This document shows positions 48,019 through 58,700 of a stretch of 64,000 nucleotides of DNA, one piece after another (position 1 is the first letter of the stretch; each line of letters opens with the position of its first letter). Position numbers and translations under genes: made by a program. Source of the stretch: Methanobacteriaceae archaeon (GTDB lineage: Archaea; Methanobacteriota; Methanobacteria; Methanobacteriales; Methanobacteriaceae). Location: NCBI GenBank assembly GCA_030016715.1, contig JASEJD010000006.1:60154-124153 (forward strand), given 5' to 3'. The notes under the pieces are model-generated. The model did no database searches, was not told the DNA's origin, and was given only the letters and a program-made list of their open reading frames with translations.

Positions 48019-48284
48019 CTTGTTTCCTCCCCGTAATAGTAAGCATTTGCTATTGCGTGGTTTGCAAATGGAGCTAGAATAAAGTAGGTGGCTGCCAAAA
48101 GTGGTTGACCTAAAACTAAGAGTGCTAATATACAGCCTACATCAGCTATTCCTAAAATGTGGACCCGAGCATATAAAACTCTTTCAAGATCGTCCTTATA
48201 TCTTATTATTCCTATAGCAGAAAGCAAGACTAAAACAGATGAAATAATTAATATTGCAGATTTTATCAATGTTATGGTGTCCAT
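48015..48284 (-). CDS. ehbC: Energy-converting hydrogenase B, subunit C (MnhG-like)
   Basis: An 89-aa membrane protein similar to MnhG/MrpG, with [33 protein letters not shown] as its core and three hydrophobic segments. GGGGATGATTACAGT precedes the ATG. It is part of the Mrp-like module of Ehb. Confidence 0.88.
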   Translation of the reverse strand: MDTITLIKSAILIISSVLVLLSAIGIIRYKDDLERVLYARVHILGIADVGCILALLVLGQPLLAATYFILAPFANHAIANAYYYGEETR

Positions 48285-48291
48285 ACTGTAA

Positions 48292-48549
48292 TCATCCCCG
48301 CAAAACTTTTGAAAAGGCTATGGTTCCTACTGGGCCTAATATTACCAATGCGTAGGCTATTTCCTTACAGAAACTAATGTTATACATGTTTTGTATTAAA
48401 ATTAAGATTGTGGCAACAGCTATGCTCAAACCAGTGACTCCCACCAATCCCATGGCAATTGTTTTTCTGGTTGCAATTCTAATGGTTGCAATTGCAAAAA
48501 TAGTAAGCGATGCCAGAAGAATATATTCTGATAATAATAGTAAATCCAT
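48292..48549 (-). CDS. ehbB: Energy-converting hydrogenase B, subunit B (MnhF-like)
   Basis: An 85-aa membrane protein of the MnhF/MrpF type with three hydrophobic segments, including [22 protein letters not shown] 48549 follows GAGGAATGTTAAA; an ATG 15 bp further upstream has no ribosome site. It is the second gene of the operon. Confidence 0.87.
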   Translation of the reverse strand: MDLLLLSEYILLASLTIFAIATIRIATRKTIAMGLVGVTGLSIAVATILILIQNMYNISFCKEIAYALVILGPVGTIAFSKVLRG

Positions 48550-48623
48550 TTTAACATTCCTCATTCTTAATATTGATATTGTAATTTTTTCTTTCTCATA
48601 TAATCTACTAAAATCTTCATTAT

Positions 48624-48935
48624 TTATTCTAACATACCCTTTATATAAGATTCAAAGGGTATTATATCCCCTTTTTCTTTCGGAATAATTGATGCGACTT
48701 TTATAATTTGTTTTTCTGAATCTAAATCAATAGAAAGAGTTCCTGGAGTTAAAGTGATGCTATTGGCAAGAATAGTTTGCGAAATCGGTCTTTTGAGTTC
48801 TGTATGGATTTCAACTACTACTGGTTCCACATTTCCAGTGACAGTTCTAGTAGCCACATCTATTGTTGCTTTTAATATCTCAAATAACAGTATAATGAAA
48901 TAAGCAATGCCATAGAATATTCTTGTTATAAACAT
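48624..48935 (-). CDS. ehbA: Energy-converting hydrogenase B, subunit A (MnhE-like)
   Basis: A 103-aa protein of the MnhE/MrpE type. One or two N-terminal membrane helices ([18 protein letters not shown]) precede a cytosolic domain with [18 protein letters not shown]. An ATG 66 bp upstream would extend it but has no ribosome site; ATG 48935 follows AAGGAGTATATTTTA. First gene of the ehb operon. A box A about 150 bp upstream suggests a leader of about 127 nt. Confidence 0.87.
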   Translation of the reverse strand: MFITRIFYGIAYFIILLFEILKATIDVATRTVTGNVEPVVVEIHTELKRPISQTILANSITLTPGTLSIDLDSEKQIIKVASIIPKEKGDIIPFESYIKGMLE

Positions 48936-49057
48936 TAAAATATACTCCTTTTCTTGTATCTGATGCGAATATTGATTATGAAATTTTGCATGGCTTAACA
49001 TCTAAAACTTTAATTACCTATTAACGATTTTTAAAGCTATTTTGATATCACCATGAT

Positions 49058-49095
<38 letters not shown>

Positions 49096-49214
49096 GATAA
49101 CTAAAATCTTTTGAACCATCTGATGATTACTCAGTTGACATAAATATTAATGTAGCTCAAAAAAATTAATTAAAAAATGGGTTATCTAATATGCTAAAAT
49201 AAAAAAAGATTTAA

Positions 49215-49577
49215 TTAGTCGTTTCCACTAATTAAACCACCTATAGCTCCACCCACACCCATGAAAACAATATTAAGGATAAGTGAAACAATAACTATAC
49301 CTATACCCGCAACAAATGTGGCGGCGAATCCAGCCAATCCCCCGAATATGGTTCCACCCACGACTAACATTATTGCTAATAATATAGAACCAAATGCTCC
49401 GGCAACAGTTGCATTCCATAAACCTCCGAAAAAGCCTTCATGCACCCAATAGCCGACAATAAACCCTGCAATAAACAATCCCAGATTTGAACCCCAATAA
49501 GGATTGATATAAACTCCAAGATTACTTAAGATTATTGCTAAAATAAATCCAACAATAACTGGTCCCCATTTAACCAT
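49215..49577 (-). CDS. DUF5518 family membrane protein
   Basis: A 120-aa very hydrophobic protein with four predicted helices and many Gly-rich runs (GGTIFGGLAGFAATFVAG, GVGGAIGGLISG). I assign it to DUF5518, a group found mainly in methanogens and of unknown function. It starts with GGAGGAGATTTA upstream. A single gene between ehbA and the DUF457 gene. Confidence 0.7.
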   Translation of the reverse strand: MVKWGPVIVGFILAIILSNLGVYINPYWGSNLGLFIAGFIVGYWVHEGFFGGLWNATVAGAFGSILLAIMLVVGGTIFGGLAGFAATFVAGIGIVIVSLILNIVFMGVGGAIGGLISGND

Positions 49578-49738
49578 TAAATCTCCTCCGTAAATTTAAT
49601 GGATTTATTTCTCTAATAAAAGATATTTAAATCTAATCACAAAAATTTAATTCAAATTTTCAAGTTAAATTTTATTTAAAATAATAGATAAAATTAAATT
49701 TTTTTGTTCCTTTAATAAATCTAAAAATAATTAAAAAA

Positions 49739-50419
49739 CTAAATTACTAGTTTTAAGTACATATAAAACCTTATAAAAACGAAAATCCCCCATATAAAAA
49801 GAAATAGAACTCCATACTTTTTCTTACATTTTCTGGATGATACTGGTCTAAATAGCTCCAAACCTTTGGGAGTTAAAAGGTCTAGTGTTAAATGACTTAC
49901 GAAACCTAAAAATAGAGCTAGAAAGGTCCCATATAAAGTTATATGTGAAACTGGCAAAAAGTAAATTCCTGTAATAATCAAAATAATATATATGGGCATA
50001 ATTCTTATATTTAAACTTAAAATTCCAAGAAATACCCCGATTACCATCAAAGTAATAGTATTGTCTACATTAAAATCTTTTAATAAAAAATAGGCCCCTA
50101 AAACAAATGCTGTCAATAAAATTGATATAATAAATATTCCAAACAAAGAATGAGTAAACCCCCTATGTTTGGAAAAATAAAGTATTAAGACTATTAGAAC
50201 TAATAATATACCTATTAAAAAAGGCAATTTTAACATGTACAATATTAAAGATAGTAATAAACCTACAATCAATATAATATTACGATTTTTTCTTTTGATT
50301 TTGTGATCGATGTCAATTATTGATGTTCCAATAACTGCCAGTGCCAGTAAAAATACATCCTGAAAAAATGGGATGGTGAATAAAAGTGAAAACAGTATAT
50401 GTTTTTTATATGAAGCCAT
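49739..50419 (-). CDS. DUF457/YdjM-type membrane-bound metal-dependent hydrolase
   Basis: A 226-aa polytopic protein. It contains HRGFTHSLFGIF (about residues 88-99) and FVSHLTLDLLTPKGLELFRP (about 178-197), the His-Asp pattern of the DUF457/YdjM family of predicted membrane metallohydrolases. Another copy of the family is at 62177-63120. The substrate is unknown. A C-terminal basic stretch (SSRKCKKKYG) precedes the last helix. Confidence 0.8.
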   Translation of the reverse strand: MASYKKHILFSLLFTIPFFQDVFLLALAVIGTSIIDIDHKIKRKNRNIILIVGLLLSLILYMLKLPFLIGILLVLIVLILYFSKHRGFTHSLFGIFIISILLTAFVLGAYFLLKDFNVDNTITLMVIGVFLGILSLNIRIMPIYIILIITGIYFLPVSHITLYGTFLALFLGFVSHLTLDLLTPKGLELFRPVSSRKCKKKYGVLFLFIWGIFVFIRFYMYLKLVI

Positions 50420-50435
50420 TTAGACACCTATTTAA

Positions 50436-51179
50436 TTATTTAATCATTTTAAAATAATTTAAAAATGATATCATTTGATTATAAGATTTTTCAGGAGATC
50501 CTGGATCAACCTCTCCATTTTCAGAAACTACTTCACATGTCACGGCGGGAATTCCAGCTAAGTTACATTCATCTTCAAAAGCTCCTTTATAATATAATCC
50601 TGCTTTTTCATAAAAAATTAACTCTGAAGGAGTATTCTCACTTATATATCTTGCTATTTCATAACTCTTAATGCAAGGTTTCTTAGAGCAAAATACACTC
50701 TGTCTTCCAGGATTACTTTTTAGTTTAGTGGAATGAAAATCTGAGACAGCATCAATTTTTAACATCTTAATTATTTTTAGCAAATTATTAGAAAGACATC
50801 CTAACTTCGACGCCGCCCGGTTCATGTCAATTCCATTAAATCTTCTAGAATTTTCCATTGTGGCGTGTGGAATGCTAAAGGGAACCACATAAACTGTACC
50901 TCTCAATTTAGAATTTATAAGTTCATTTATAAGATTTAAAGAAGCAATTTGTGGGGGTAATTCATTTCCATGGATTCCGGCGGTAATCATTAGCTTAGGA
51001 TTTCTTTTACCCAATTTAATTAATGCTGTACCTTTAGTGACTTTTTTTAATATTGCGATATTTAAATCAGTTTTAGAAATATTTTCCATTAATACATCAT
51101 TTTTTTCAACTCTTCCCCCAGTTTCATATGATATAATATTAATTTCAAGACCAATATCATTTAAATTACTAAAAACCAT
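50436..51179 (-). CDS. Aspartoacylase / succinylglutamate desuccinylase-like zinc hydrolase
   Basis: A 247-aa member of the M14 zinc-hydrolase fold. Visible motifs are TAGIHGNELPP (about residues 66-76), with the first His and Glu zinc ligands, FNGIDMNRA and DAVSDFHST with the third ligand. The C-terminal VTCEVVSE holds the catalytic Glu. Aspartoacylase-like enzymes deacylate amino-acid derivatives, but the substrate here is unknown. It lies upstream of the DUF457 gene on the same strand (16 bp gap), divergent from argG. Confidence 0.75.
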   Translation of the reverse strand: MVFSNLNDIGLEINIISYETGGRVEKNDVLMENISKTDLNIAILKKVTKGTALIKLGKRNPKLMITAGIHGNELPPQIASLNLINELINSKLRGTVYVVPFSIPHATMENSRRFNGIDMNRAASKLGCLSNNLLKIIKMLKIDAVSDFHSTKLKSNPGRQSVFCSKKPCIKSYEIARYISENTPSELIFYEKAGLYYKGAFEDECNLAGIPAVTCEVVSENGEVDPGSPEKSYNQMISFLNYFKMIK

Positions 51180-51313
51180 ACCTACACCAAGATATACATA
51201 CTGAAATATTTATTAGTATATATTACTTAAATTACTTAATTAATATCTTAGATGGAATTTCAATATAAACATAATACAAAAAATAATTTTAATATAATAA
51301 CAATGGTGATTAA

Positions 51314-52492
51314 ATGGAAAAAGTGGTTCTAGCTTTCAGTGGCGGATTAGATACTTCAGTATGCATAAAATTACTGGAAGAAAAATATGAAATGGATGTA
51401 ATTACAGCATGCGTAGATGTAGGCCAACCAAGAGAAGAAATAGACCGACCCGCCTCTGTAGCTGATGAAGTCGGTAGTTTAAAACATTATACTATTGATG
51501 CTCAAGAAGAATTCGTAGAAGATTTTATATTCAAGGCCATTAAAGCTAATGCAATTTATGAGGGATATTCTTTATCAACAGCGTTAGCCAGACCATTAAT
51601 AGCCATGAAAATAGTGGAACTTGCAAAAAAAGAGGGAGCAAATGCAATTGCACATGGATGTACTGGTAAAGGAAATGACCAGTTCCGATTTGAGTCTGTT
51701 ATTCGTTCCATGTCAGATTGTAAGGTAATAGCACCTATAAGAGATTTGAACCTTACCCGAACTGAAGAAATGGAATATGCTAAATCTTGTGGGATACCCT
51801 TACCTGCAGACAAACATTACAGTATTGATGAAAATCTATGGGGACGGGCCATTGAGGGAGATGCATTAGAAGATCCAATGGTTGAACCTCCTGAAGATGC
51901 ATTCAGCTGGACCCAACCCATTGAAAAAACTCCAGATAAAGCACAAGATTTGACTATTGAATTTGAAAAAGGAATTCCAAATTCAATTAATGACGAAAAA
52001 CTGTTTCCATTGGACCTAATATCTAAATGTAATGAAATTGCCGGCATGCATGGGATTGGAAGGGTTGATATCATTGAAGACCGAATTATTGGCCTTAAAT
52101 CCAGGGAAATATACGAAACACCCGCGGCTTTATTACTAATAACTGCCCATAAAGCTTTAGAACAACTAGTGTTAACCCGAGAAGAATTAAAATTTGGTGA
52201 AATAGCCAGTAACACTTATTCAGAGATTATATACAACGGAATGTGGCATGACCCACTACGTGAGGATCTGGATCAGCTATTTGATAATATGCAAAAAAGA
52301 GTTACAGGACAAGTTAAACTAAAATTACATAAAGGTAGCCTGAGAGTTATTGGTAGAAAATCGCCTTACAGCTTATACCAAGAAGAAGTTGTATCTTTTG
52401 AGGACAAAGCCCTTGATCAAAGGGAAATTGCAGGTATGGTGAAACATTACGGTATCCAAGCAGCAGCTTACAACAAAATCTGCAAAAAATAA
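51314..52492 (+). CDS. argG: Argininosuccinate synthase
   Basis: A 392-aa ATP-dependent ligase that joins citrulline and aspartate in arginine synthesis. The PP-loop is [20 protein letters not shown] (about residues 6-25). Other family blocks are [15 protein letters not shown] (about residues 113-127) and the [13 protein letters not shown]-terminus. GGTGATTAA precedes the ATG. Its stop is in frame with a BofA-like ORF 22 bp downstream. Confidence 0.96.
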   Translation: MEKVVLAFSGGLDTSVCIKLLEEKYEMDVITACVDVGQPREEIDRPASVADEVGSLKHYTIDAQEEFVEDFIFKAIKANAIYEGYSLSTALARPLIAMKIVELAKKEGANAIAHGCTGKGNDQFRFESVIRSMSDCKVIAPIRDLNLTRTEEMEYAKSCGIPLPADKHYSIDENLWGRAIEGDALEDPMVEPPEDAFSWTQPIEKTPDKAQDLTIEFEKGIPNSINDEKLFPLDLISKCNEIAGMHGIGRVDIIEDRIIGLKSREIYETPAALLLITAHKALEQLVLTREELKFGEIASNTYSEIIYNGMWHDPLREDLDQLFDNMQKRVTGQVKLKLHKGSLRVIGRKSPYSLYQEEVVSFEDKALDQREIAGMVKHYGIQAAAYNKICKK

Positions 52493-52513
52493 TCTGAAAT
52501 TAGAGGTTTTAAA

Positions 52514-52774
52514 ACGACATCAGCAGGTTTAATAGTATTAGGTATAATAATACTAATACTGGTAATTTTAGGATTTGGAATACTGGTTAAAGCCCTTAAA
52601 TTAGGTGTAAAAATAATTTTACATATGATTCTAGGTTGGATCTTACTATTTTTAGTTAATCTAATCCCTTTTATTAATATACCCATAAACTTATTAACTA
52701 TATTGATTGCAGGATTTGGTGGAGTTATAGGGGTAATTTTACTACTTATTTTGCAACTAATAGGTTTATTTTAA
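52514..52774 (+). CDS. BofA-family small membrane protein with apparent ACG start
   Basis: An 86-codon frame downstream of argG. It encodes a hydrophobic protein with the BofA/SigK-processing-inhibitor pattern: VKALKLGVKIILHMILG, NLIPFINIPINLLTILI and GVIGVILLLILQLIG. The frame has no ATG, GTG or TTG before an internal Met at 52625. AGAGGT sits at 52502-52507, with its GG six bases before ACG 52514, where an ATG would normally be expected. The protein would begin TSAGLIVLGI. A loss of the start codon (ATG to ACG), a sequencing error, or true ACG initiation are all possible. It may be cotranscribed with argG. Confidence 0.6.
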   Translation, partial: TTSAGLIVLGIIILILVILGFGILVKALKLGVKIILHMILGWILLFLVNLIPFINIPINLLTILIAGFGGVIGVILLLILQLIGLF

Positions 52775-52832
52775 AAAATACTTTTAAAGAGTTTTTATTA
52801 TTCTATGAATTATTTAGCCCAAATAAAAATGT

Positions 52833-54326
52833 TTACTGAGTTATGGATTTCATGAAAATTTGAGATATAAACTTTGTCAATTCATTTGCAGTAAAATTAT
52901 AGCCAAACTCTTTAAAAGCTAGATCACCAGCCTTTCCATTAATGAAAGCTGCCAAGTATGCTGATTCAAAAGGAGTATTTCCCTGAGCCATTATTCCCGC
53001 CACTAAACCTGCTAGACAATCTCCTGTGCCCCCCACAGTCATACCCTGATTTCCTGTTCGGTTAAGTTTAAAACTTTTTCCATTAGAAATTACATCAATA
53101 ACTCCTTTAAGCAATATAACTGCATTAAAATCGTGTGAAAAAGTTTTTATTGTTTGAATTTTATCTTCTAAATTATCTGATAATTTTTGACCAGTTAATG
53201 CTTTAAATTCATTAGCATGAGGAGTGAAAACTACTTGTTCTTTATTATTTTTCATTGAGTGTATTGTTTCATTATCTAACATGTGCAGTGCATCAGCATC
53301 AATTACCAATGGTTTTTTTAGTTGAGATATAATTTTTCTAACAGCAGTTATAGTTTCTTTATCTCTTCCCAAACCGCACCCTATAAGAACCGAATTAACG
53401 CTTTCTGCCATTTTAACTATAGGTTCTACATCATCTATTGTGATATAATTCTTAGAAAAACTCCTTACAATAAAATCGGGAGCATAAGACCTTATATCTG
53501 AAGCTACAATTTCAGGAGCAGCAATATATACTATATCAACCCCTGATTTTAGAGCAGCCATGCCTGCTAAGGCTGGAGCCCCAGAATAATCTTTACTACC
53601 TCCAATAATTAGTACTCTGCCATTATTACCTTTATGTGAATATTTAGAGGGACTTTTTAATCTAAGAAGATCCCCTTTGCCGGTGAAAATTTCAGCTTCT
53701 TTTGGAATTCCAATATCACATACTACTAATTTACCCACATATTTATCTGAATTTTTAAGCCCTTTTTTGGCCTGATGAAAGGTTATGGTAACATCCGCCA
53801 TTACTGCTTTATCATAAACCTCTCCTTTTAAAGGATCTAAACCACTTGGAACATCTACTGCAATTTTTAGCCCATTAAAACTATTTATTAAGTTTATAGC
53901 ACTTGATAATGGCTCTTTGATCTTCCCTTGGATTCCAGTTCCCAGTAAAGCGTCAACGATAATAGATCCATCTATCTTTTTGATTTCTGATGAATCAGTT
54001 ATAATATTAATTTTTAGGGGACTGATCATGGAATGCATATTCTGGAGTATTTTCCAGTTTTCTAGTGCTTCATCAGATTTTATTAGTTCCGGGCGAGTTA
54101 AAAGAAATATTTCAACTTCAAAACCATTATTTATTAAGTGTCTAGTGGCTACAAAACCATCACCGCCGTTACCCCCGCTTCCAGCATATACAACTACTTT
54201 ACATGGCTTTGAATTAGTTATTATATACTCTGCTATAGATCTTCCAGCATTTTCCATTAAGGAAGATTTTAAAACACCTAATTCTTCAGCATTTGTATCT
54301 ATTACCATCATATCCTTGGGAGTCAT
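52833..54326 (-). CDS. nnr: Bifunctional NAD(P)H-hydrate epimerase / ADP-dependent dehydratase
   Basis: A 497-aa fusion that repairs hydrated NAD(P)H. The N-terminal YjeF_N epimerase (about residues 1-210) has GSGGNGGDGFVATRHL and DALLGTGIQGKIKEP and DVPSGLDP. The C-terminal kinase-like dehydratase includes IIGGSKDYSGAPALA and the GGTGDCLAGLVAGIMAQG motif near residue 437. Both halves look intact. It starts with GTGGTACC upstream and is divergent from the potassium channel gene. Confidence 0.94.
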   Translation of the reverse strand: MTPKDMMVIDTNAEELGVLKSSLMENAGRSIAEYIITNSKPCKVVVYAGSGGNGGDGFVATRHLINNGFEVEIFLLTRPELIKSDEALENWKILQNMHSMISPLKINIITDSSEIKKIDGSIIVDALLGTGIQGKIKEPLSSAINLINSFNGLKIAVDVPSGLDPLKGEVYDKAVMADVTITFHQAKKGLKNSDKYVGKLVVCDIGIPKEAEIFTGKGDLLRLKSPSKYSHKGNNGRVLIIGGSKDYSGAPALAGMAALKSGVDIVYIAAPEIVASDIRSYAPDFIVRSFSKNYITIDDVEPIVKMAESVNSVLIGCGLGRDKETITAVRKIISQLKKPLVIDADALHMLDNETIHSMKNNKEQVVFTPHANEFKALTGQKLSDNLEDKIQTIKTFSHDFNAVILLKGVIDVISNGKSFKLNRTGNQGMTVGGTGDCLAGLVAGIMAQGNTPFESAYLAAFINGKAGDLAFKEFGYNFTANELTKFISQIFMKSITQ

Positions 54327-54419
54327 GGTACCACTATTTATAGATTATAAAACAAATTATATTTAATTTTATAGCACTTAAAAAATATCATTATCCATCT
54401 ATTATTATACGGTGATCCA

Positions 54420-56336
54420 TTGCCAAATCCATATCTACCTGATCTGGAAAACATTCCGGGAATAACTTCCCATATGCTGATATATGCATCATTTGCACTT
54501 TTAGCTCTTATAATATATGGTTTCTTAGGTTCAACATTTATTATGGGTTTAGATCCTGTGAATGCACTTTATTATACTGTTATAACTGTGGCGACAGTTG
54601 GTTATGGTGATATTTCTCCAGTTACACCTTTACAGAAAATTTTTGCTATTACATTGGTTATTGGTGGAGTAGGTTTGATTGCTTATGTTTTTACTTTAAC
54701 TATTACGGTGGTGACCATGGCAGTAGAAGAAATTACATCAGGAGCAAAATTAAAAAGATTGATGTCTAAAACTGAAAATCATTTTGTATTATGTGGATAC
54801 GGTAGAGTAGGGGCAGCTGTTTTTAAAGAACTTAAAAAAAGAAACCAGATAGCCATAATAATTGAAAAAAATAGGAGTTTGGTAGAAAAAGAATTGTGGG
54901 AAGATTCTGATGTTCTGGCCATCCCGGGTGATGCTACCGATGAAGGCATAATGAAAGATGCAGGTATAAAGAGGGCCAGAGGAGTTATAATTACCACTGG
55001 AGATGATGTTGACAATTTATTCATTACTTTAACCGCTCGTGAATTAAGTCCAGATATATGGATTGTATCCCGTGCCAGTAAAAGCGAAAATATTCGTAGA
55101 CTATATCGTTCCGGCGCTGATCGAGTAATATCACCTGAAACCAGTGGCGGGGAAGATATTTACTTTGCTGCTATCGAGCCTACCATGATGAAAATCACAG
55201 TAATGCACAATGTGGAAGATATTAAAAAAGAAGCAGAAATTATCATAAAACATGGCTGCACACTGGAGGATATTGAATATCATTTACCAGAATTTCGAAG
55301 ACCATTAGCAAGAAAAATTGGTATATCCAAAATGAATGAATTAAACAATTTTTTAAGTAGTTTAGAACGAGACCCTGCGCGTAAAAATTCTTTAGAACGT
55401 GTTTATGAATCAGTTAGCGGTATTCACTCCCATTGGATATCTGGTCCTGACAAAAAAACCTTAAAAATTGTTTTAGATGAAATTGAAAAAGAAGGAATTC
55501 TTTTAGGTGTTGATCTGGATGAAGATGAAATAAAAGAAGTGGCTAGAAAACACGGCCGACTAGTAGAGGTGGTTATAAAACCCGAAATGAAGATCACCGA
55601 AAATCATGACATTCATGAAATAAAAGAAGAAGCTGAAATTATCTTAAAACATGGCTGTGTCTTGGAGGACATTGAATATTATCTTCCGGGTTTTCGGGAG
55701 CCATTACGCCGAAAAATTAATTTATCTGATATTGGAGAAATGGAAAGATTTATTGATAAATTAGAGCATGATAAAAAGAAAATGGAAAATCTAGACAGAT
55801 TATATTCATTATCGGGAGGAGGTATTCACTCCCACAGGATAAGTGGTCCTAACACCAAAACTCTGGGAAAGGTAGAAAAGGAACTTGATAAAAAGGGATT
55901 CTTGGTGGGAGTTAATCTTTCTAAGGAGGAAATTAAGAATGCAATACAAAAATATGGTACTACTGTTGAATTACTATTAAAACATCATGTTGGAGCATTG
56001 GAAGATAAGAAGATTATTGTGGAACTTGGTGGCCATATATTAGATTCAAAACATTATTTTCCAGGAGTTAGGCAAGTTATAACACGTAAGTTATACATTA
56101 GAAATATGGATGATGTGAAAAATTGTGAAAAAGAACTTGAAAATCCTGATGCAAGGAGATCCTTGGAAGCACTCTATGAGATTTCCAGACATATTCATTC
56201 ACATATTGTGTCTACCACTGATGTTAAAACTATTAAAAATATAATTAACAAATTAGAAAAAGAAAAACTACTTTTAGGTGTAGATTTGCCTGAAGATGAA
56301 ATATGGGATATTGTTGAAAAAGAAAATTCCAATTAA
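54420..56336 (+). CDS. Potassium channel with RCK domain and three C-terminal tandem repeats
   Basis: A 638-aa protein. Two membrane helices flank the selectivity filter TVGYGD (residues 59-64). A cytosolic RCK/TrkA-N domain with [11 protein letters not shown] (about residues 125-135) follows. The usual RCK-C domain is replaced by three repeats at about 267-385, 400-525 and 526-636. Repeat hallmarks are [10 protein letters not shown] / [10 protein letters not shown] / [10 protein letters not shown] and GIHSH / GIHSH / HIHSH. The third copy is the most divergent. The start is TTG 54420 with GGTGATCCA. The neighbourhood also holds trkH-trkA, so potassium homeostasis is a shared theme. The repeated domain is not one I recognise. 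Confidence 0.85.
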   Translation: MPNPYLPDLENIPGITSHMLIYASFALLALIIYGFLGSTFIMGLDPVNALYYTVITVATVGYGDISPVTPLQKIFAITLVIGGVGLIAYVFTLTITVVTMAVEEITSGAKLKRLMSKTENHFVLCGYGRVGAAVFKELKKRNQIAIIIEKNRSLVEKELWEDSDVLAIPGDATDEGIMKDAGIKRARGVIITTGDDVDNLFITLTARELSPDIWIVSRASKSENIRRLYRSGADRVISPETSGGEDIYFAAIEPTMMKITVMHNVEDIKKEAEIIIKHGCTLEDIEYHLPEFRRPLARKIGISKMNELNNFLSSLERDPARKNSLERVYESVSGIHSHWISGPDKKTLKIVLDEIEKEGILLGVDLDEDEIKEVARKHGRLVEVVIKPEMKITENHDIHEIKEEAEIILKHGCVLEDIEYYLPGFREPLRRKINLSDIGEMERFIDKLEHDKKKMENLDRLYSLSGGGIHSHRISGPNTKTLGKVEKELDKKGFLVGVNLSKEEIKNAIQKYGTTVELLLKHHVGALEDKKIIVELGGHILDSKHYFPGVRQVITRKLYIRNMDDVKNCEKELENPDARRSLEALYEISRHIHSHIVSTTDVKTIKNIINKLEKEKLLLGVDLPEDEIWDIVEKENSN

Positions 56337-56362
56337 AAATTATTTTAATTGTGATGTTAAAT

Positions 56363-56380
56363 AAAAAAAATAAAAAATTA
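56363..56380 (-). terminator. U-rich terminator after ftr
   Basis: On the minus strand two T-runs (TTTTTTATTTTTTTT-like) follow the ftr stop within 15 bp. A typical archaeal terminator between convergent genes. Confidence 0.4.
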
Positions 56381-56393
56381 TTTTTAGGTCTTT

Positions 56394-57287
56394 TTAGAAT
56401 AGATCTTGTAGTTTAAGCTGGTAAGCACCCAGATTTCCGCCGAAATTTCCGGCGCTTATTTTTAAAACGCCTGGTACTTTTACTGCAGCTTCAATACCTG
56501 CCTTCATTGCTGATTTTACAGATTCTTCATCCAAACCATCAATTACTATCTCATAAACACCATTCACATCTGCAGGAATTTGGGTATCTTCAACTTCGTC
56601 TTTAAGAGTGACACACATTTTTTCATTGGTTGAAGCCCCTAAGAATTTATACTTGTTAGATCCTACCTTAGAACCAGAAGCAACAATTCCTCCTGGGAAG
56701 GGTGTAATTGTTCCAGGAACACTTTTTATAGCGTCAACGGCAACTTCTGCTGCTAATAATCCTGCGGCCTGATTTTCAGCTAGGATGAAAAAGTTACCTC
56801 CAGCAACTCCTGATTTTATTCCTAATTCTCCTTCAACTAAGAAATCTCCTGACATTAAAGGTATTGAATAGATAGTTCTTCCATCTAATTCCAGTTTTTT
56901 CTCATATCCATCGCCGAAATATTTTAATTTTAATCCGGTTTTTAATTTTTCTTCTGCATCTTCAAGATTATCGAAAACAGCAGTAGTTGCAGCTGTTAAA
57001 ATACACATTCCCACGCGCTCTAGAAGCTCATGGTCTAGTTTATCCTTGTTCATATTACAGATCATTATGATGTATCCTGGTCTTCCGTCAGGGGTTTCCT
57101 CTGGAGGAACATAGCAATCAATTCCTGCTTCTGCTGGACATCCAATTACTGAAGTTCCGTATCCGGTAGCTTCTGTTGCTGCTATTTTGGCTAGTTTTTT
57201 TGTTGCTGCGGTTACAAGTAATCTGGATACTTGTATACCAAAAGCTTCTGCAAATGTATCTTCTATTTCCACTCCGTTTATTTCCAT
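56394..57287 (-). CDS. ftr: Formylmethanofuran:tetrahydromethanopterin formyltransferase
   Basis: A 297-aa enzyme that moves the formyl group from methanofuran to tetrahydromethanopterin, the second step of CO2 reduction to methane. It starts [23 protein letters not shown], with ATG 57287 chosen over an ATG 9 bp upstream because AAAGGTGATAATC is positioned for it. The stretch [15 protein letters not shown] and GAGSN-like loops match the family. Length is normal. A single-gene unit with a roughly 290-bp upstream gap. Confidence 0.96.
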   Translation of the reverse strand: MEINGVEIEDTFAEAFGIQVSRLLVTAATKKLAKIAATEATGYGTSVIGCPAEAGIDCYVPPEETPDGRPGYIIMICNMNKDKLDHELLERVGMCILTAATTAVFDNLEDAEEKLKTGLKLKYFGDGYEKKLELDGRTIYSIPLMSGDFLVEGELGIKSGVAGGNFFILAENQAAGLLAAEVAVDAIKSVPGTITPFPGGIVASGSKVGSNKYKFLGASTNEKMCVTLKDEVEDTQIPADVNGVYEIVIDGLDEESVKSAMKAGIEAAVKVPGVLKISAGNFGGNLGAYQLKLQDLF

Positions 57288-57581
57288 GATTATCACCTTT
57301 TAGTATATGAGGATGGTTTATGTATAGAAGTTATATATTTTTCCATTTAATTTTTATTTGCTATTAATTGAGAACTGGTTAAATTTGATAATGATAGTAT
57401 ACTATCTTTTTATATTATTTATTGAAACTATTATGTTCGATTTTTAGTTAAAGTAATATTAAAAATTATTAGAATATCTATAATAAAATTATTTATCCTT
57501 TAAATTTAGTAAAAATTTATTAAAATAGTTTAAAGTAATTTAATATATTTTAAAAAGATTTGTTTAGTTTTTGAAGATTTG

Positions 57582-58598
57582 CTATATTTTTCTGGAAATC
57601 TTATCCACCACTGTGGTGCCGAAGTAAGGAAGAAAGGCTACACCTATCATAGAAGTCAACCAGAAAGAAATTAATCTTTCTATCATGGTTGCAGCAGCAC
57701 TGACTGATGGGGAGACTCCGGCATAGGAATATAAAACTATCATCATTCCATCAACAGCCCCTAAACCTCCAGGCAAAAAGGGTATAAGGCCAATTAAGCT
57801 GGCTATAACAAATACCTCTGCTATAATTATCAAGGATACATCAGCGTTAAATGCTGAAAAAACAATGTAAACTCTGATTATCTCCATAAACCAAATAAAA
57901 AAAGATAATGGAAGTCCATAAAATAGTATTTGTTTATCTTTAAGCATTATACGTATACTATCCTGAAATCCGTGTATTGCTTCTAGTGCCTTATCTTCTA
58001 TTTGTTGGGACCTTTTTATTGAAATTTTTTTAGTAATAACCACTAATAATGTGGTAAAACGTTCTGCAAACCTTTTATTCACCGAAATAATGATGGCCAA
58101 AATAAAGGCCACTATAATTATAAATAAAGCAATAACAAGTGCTATAACAATCCATTTAGGTAAATTAAAAAATAAAACCATGGAAATTATGGTTATAATG
58201 GCTAAAACTATGAAAGGAAATGTATCCAAGCCTCTATCAGCAATTACGGTGGCAAATGTATTTTCAAAAGGAGTTTTTGAATATTTACTAAGTATGTACG
58301 CCCTTACTGGTTCTCCTCCACCCCTTGCACTAGGTGTAATATTGTTTATTGCTAATCCCACCATTAACATAGGGAAAAGGTGTCTTTTTCTAATAGATAT
58401 TCCCACTGCGTTGGTGGTTATGGACCATCTAAGAGTCCATAAAGCATAGGTAAAAATCTGGATGATAATTGCCAATATTATGTACCATATATTGGCCATT
58501 CTAATAGCATTTTCTATTTTATCAGGGCCAATAAACATTATCATGGCAATTAAAATTCCTATGCCAACTGCCATTAAAAGTAATGCTTTATTTCTCAT
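57582..58598 (-). CDS. UPF0104 (LPG synthase transmembrane-like) protein
   Basis: A 338-aa polytopic membrane protein with about eight helices and the UPF0104 pattern: WTLRWSITTNAVGI, NNITPSARGGGEPVRAYILSKY and a C-terminal GFLPGGLGAVDGMMI-like loop. Bacterial relatives include flippase or lysyl-phosphatidylglycerol synthase membrane domains; the archaeal role is unknown but is likely lipid or polyprenol linked. There is no catalytic soluble domain. Confidence 0.85.
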   Translation of the reverse strand: MRNKALLLMAVGIGILIAMIMFIGPDKIENAIRMANIWYIILAIIIQIFTYALWTLRWSITTNAVGISIRKRHLFPMLMVGLAINNITPSARGGGEPVRAYILSKYSKTPFENTFATVIADRGLDTFPFIVLAIITIISMVLFFNLPKWIVIALVIALFIIIVAFILAIIISVNKRFAERFTTLLVVITKKISIKRSQQIEDKALEAIHGFQDSIRIMLKDKQILFYGLPLSFFIWFMEIIRVYIVFSAFNADVSLIIIAEVFVIASLIGLIPFLPGGLGAVDGMMIVLYSYAGVSPSVSAAATMIERLISFWLTSMIGVAFLPYFGTTVVDKISRKI

Positions 58599-58700
58599 TT
58601 AAGCCCCTAAAGTAACAAATCAATAATTTAATGATATTCCAGTATTGTGTGCTGGTTATAATCTTTTTAAATATGATAAAATATTTCGTTAAAGAAAATC

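Noticed and set aside
48936..49001. Upstream ATG 49001 extending ehbA
   Set aside because: No ribosome site; ATG 48935 has AAGGAG and gives the usual MnhE-like start.
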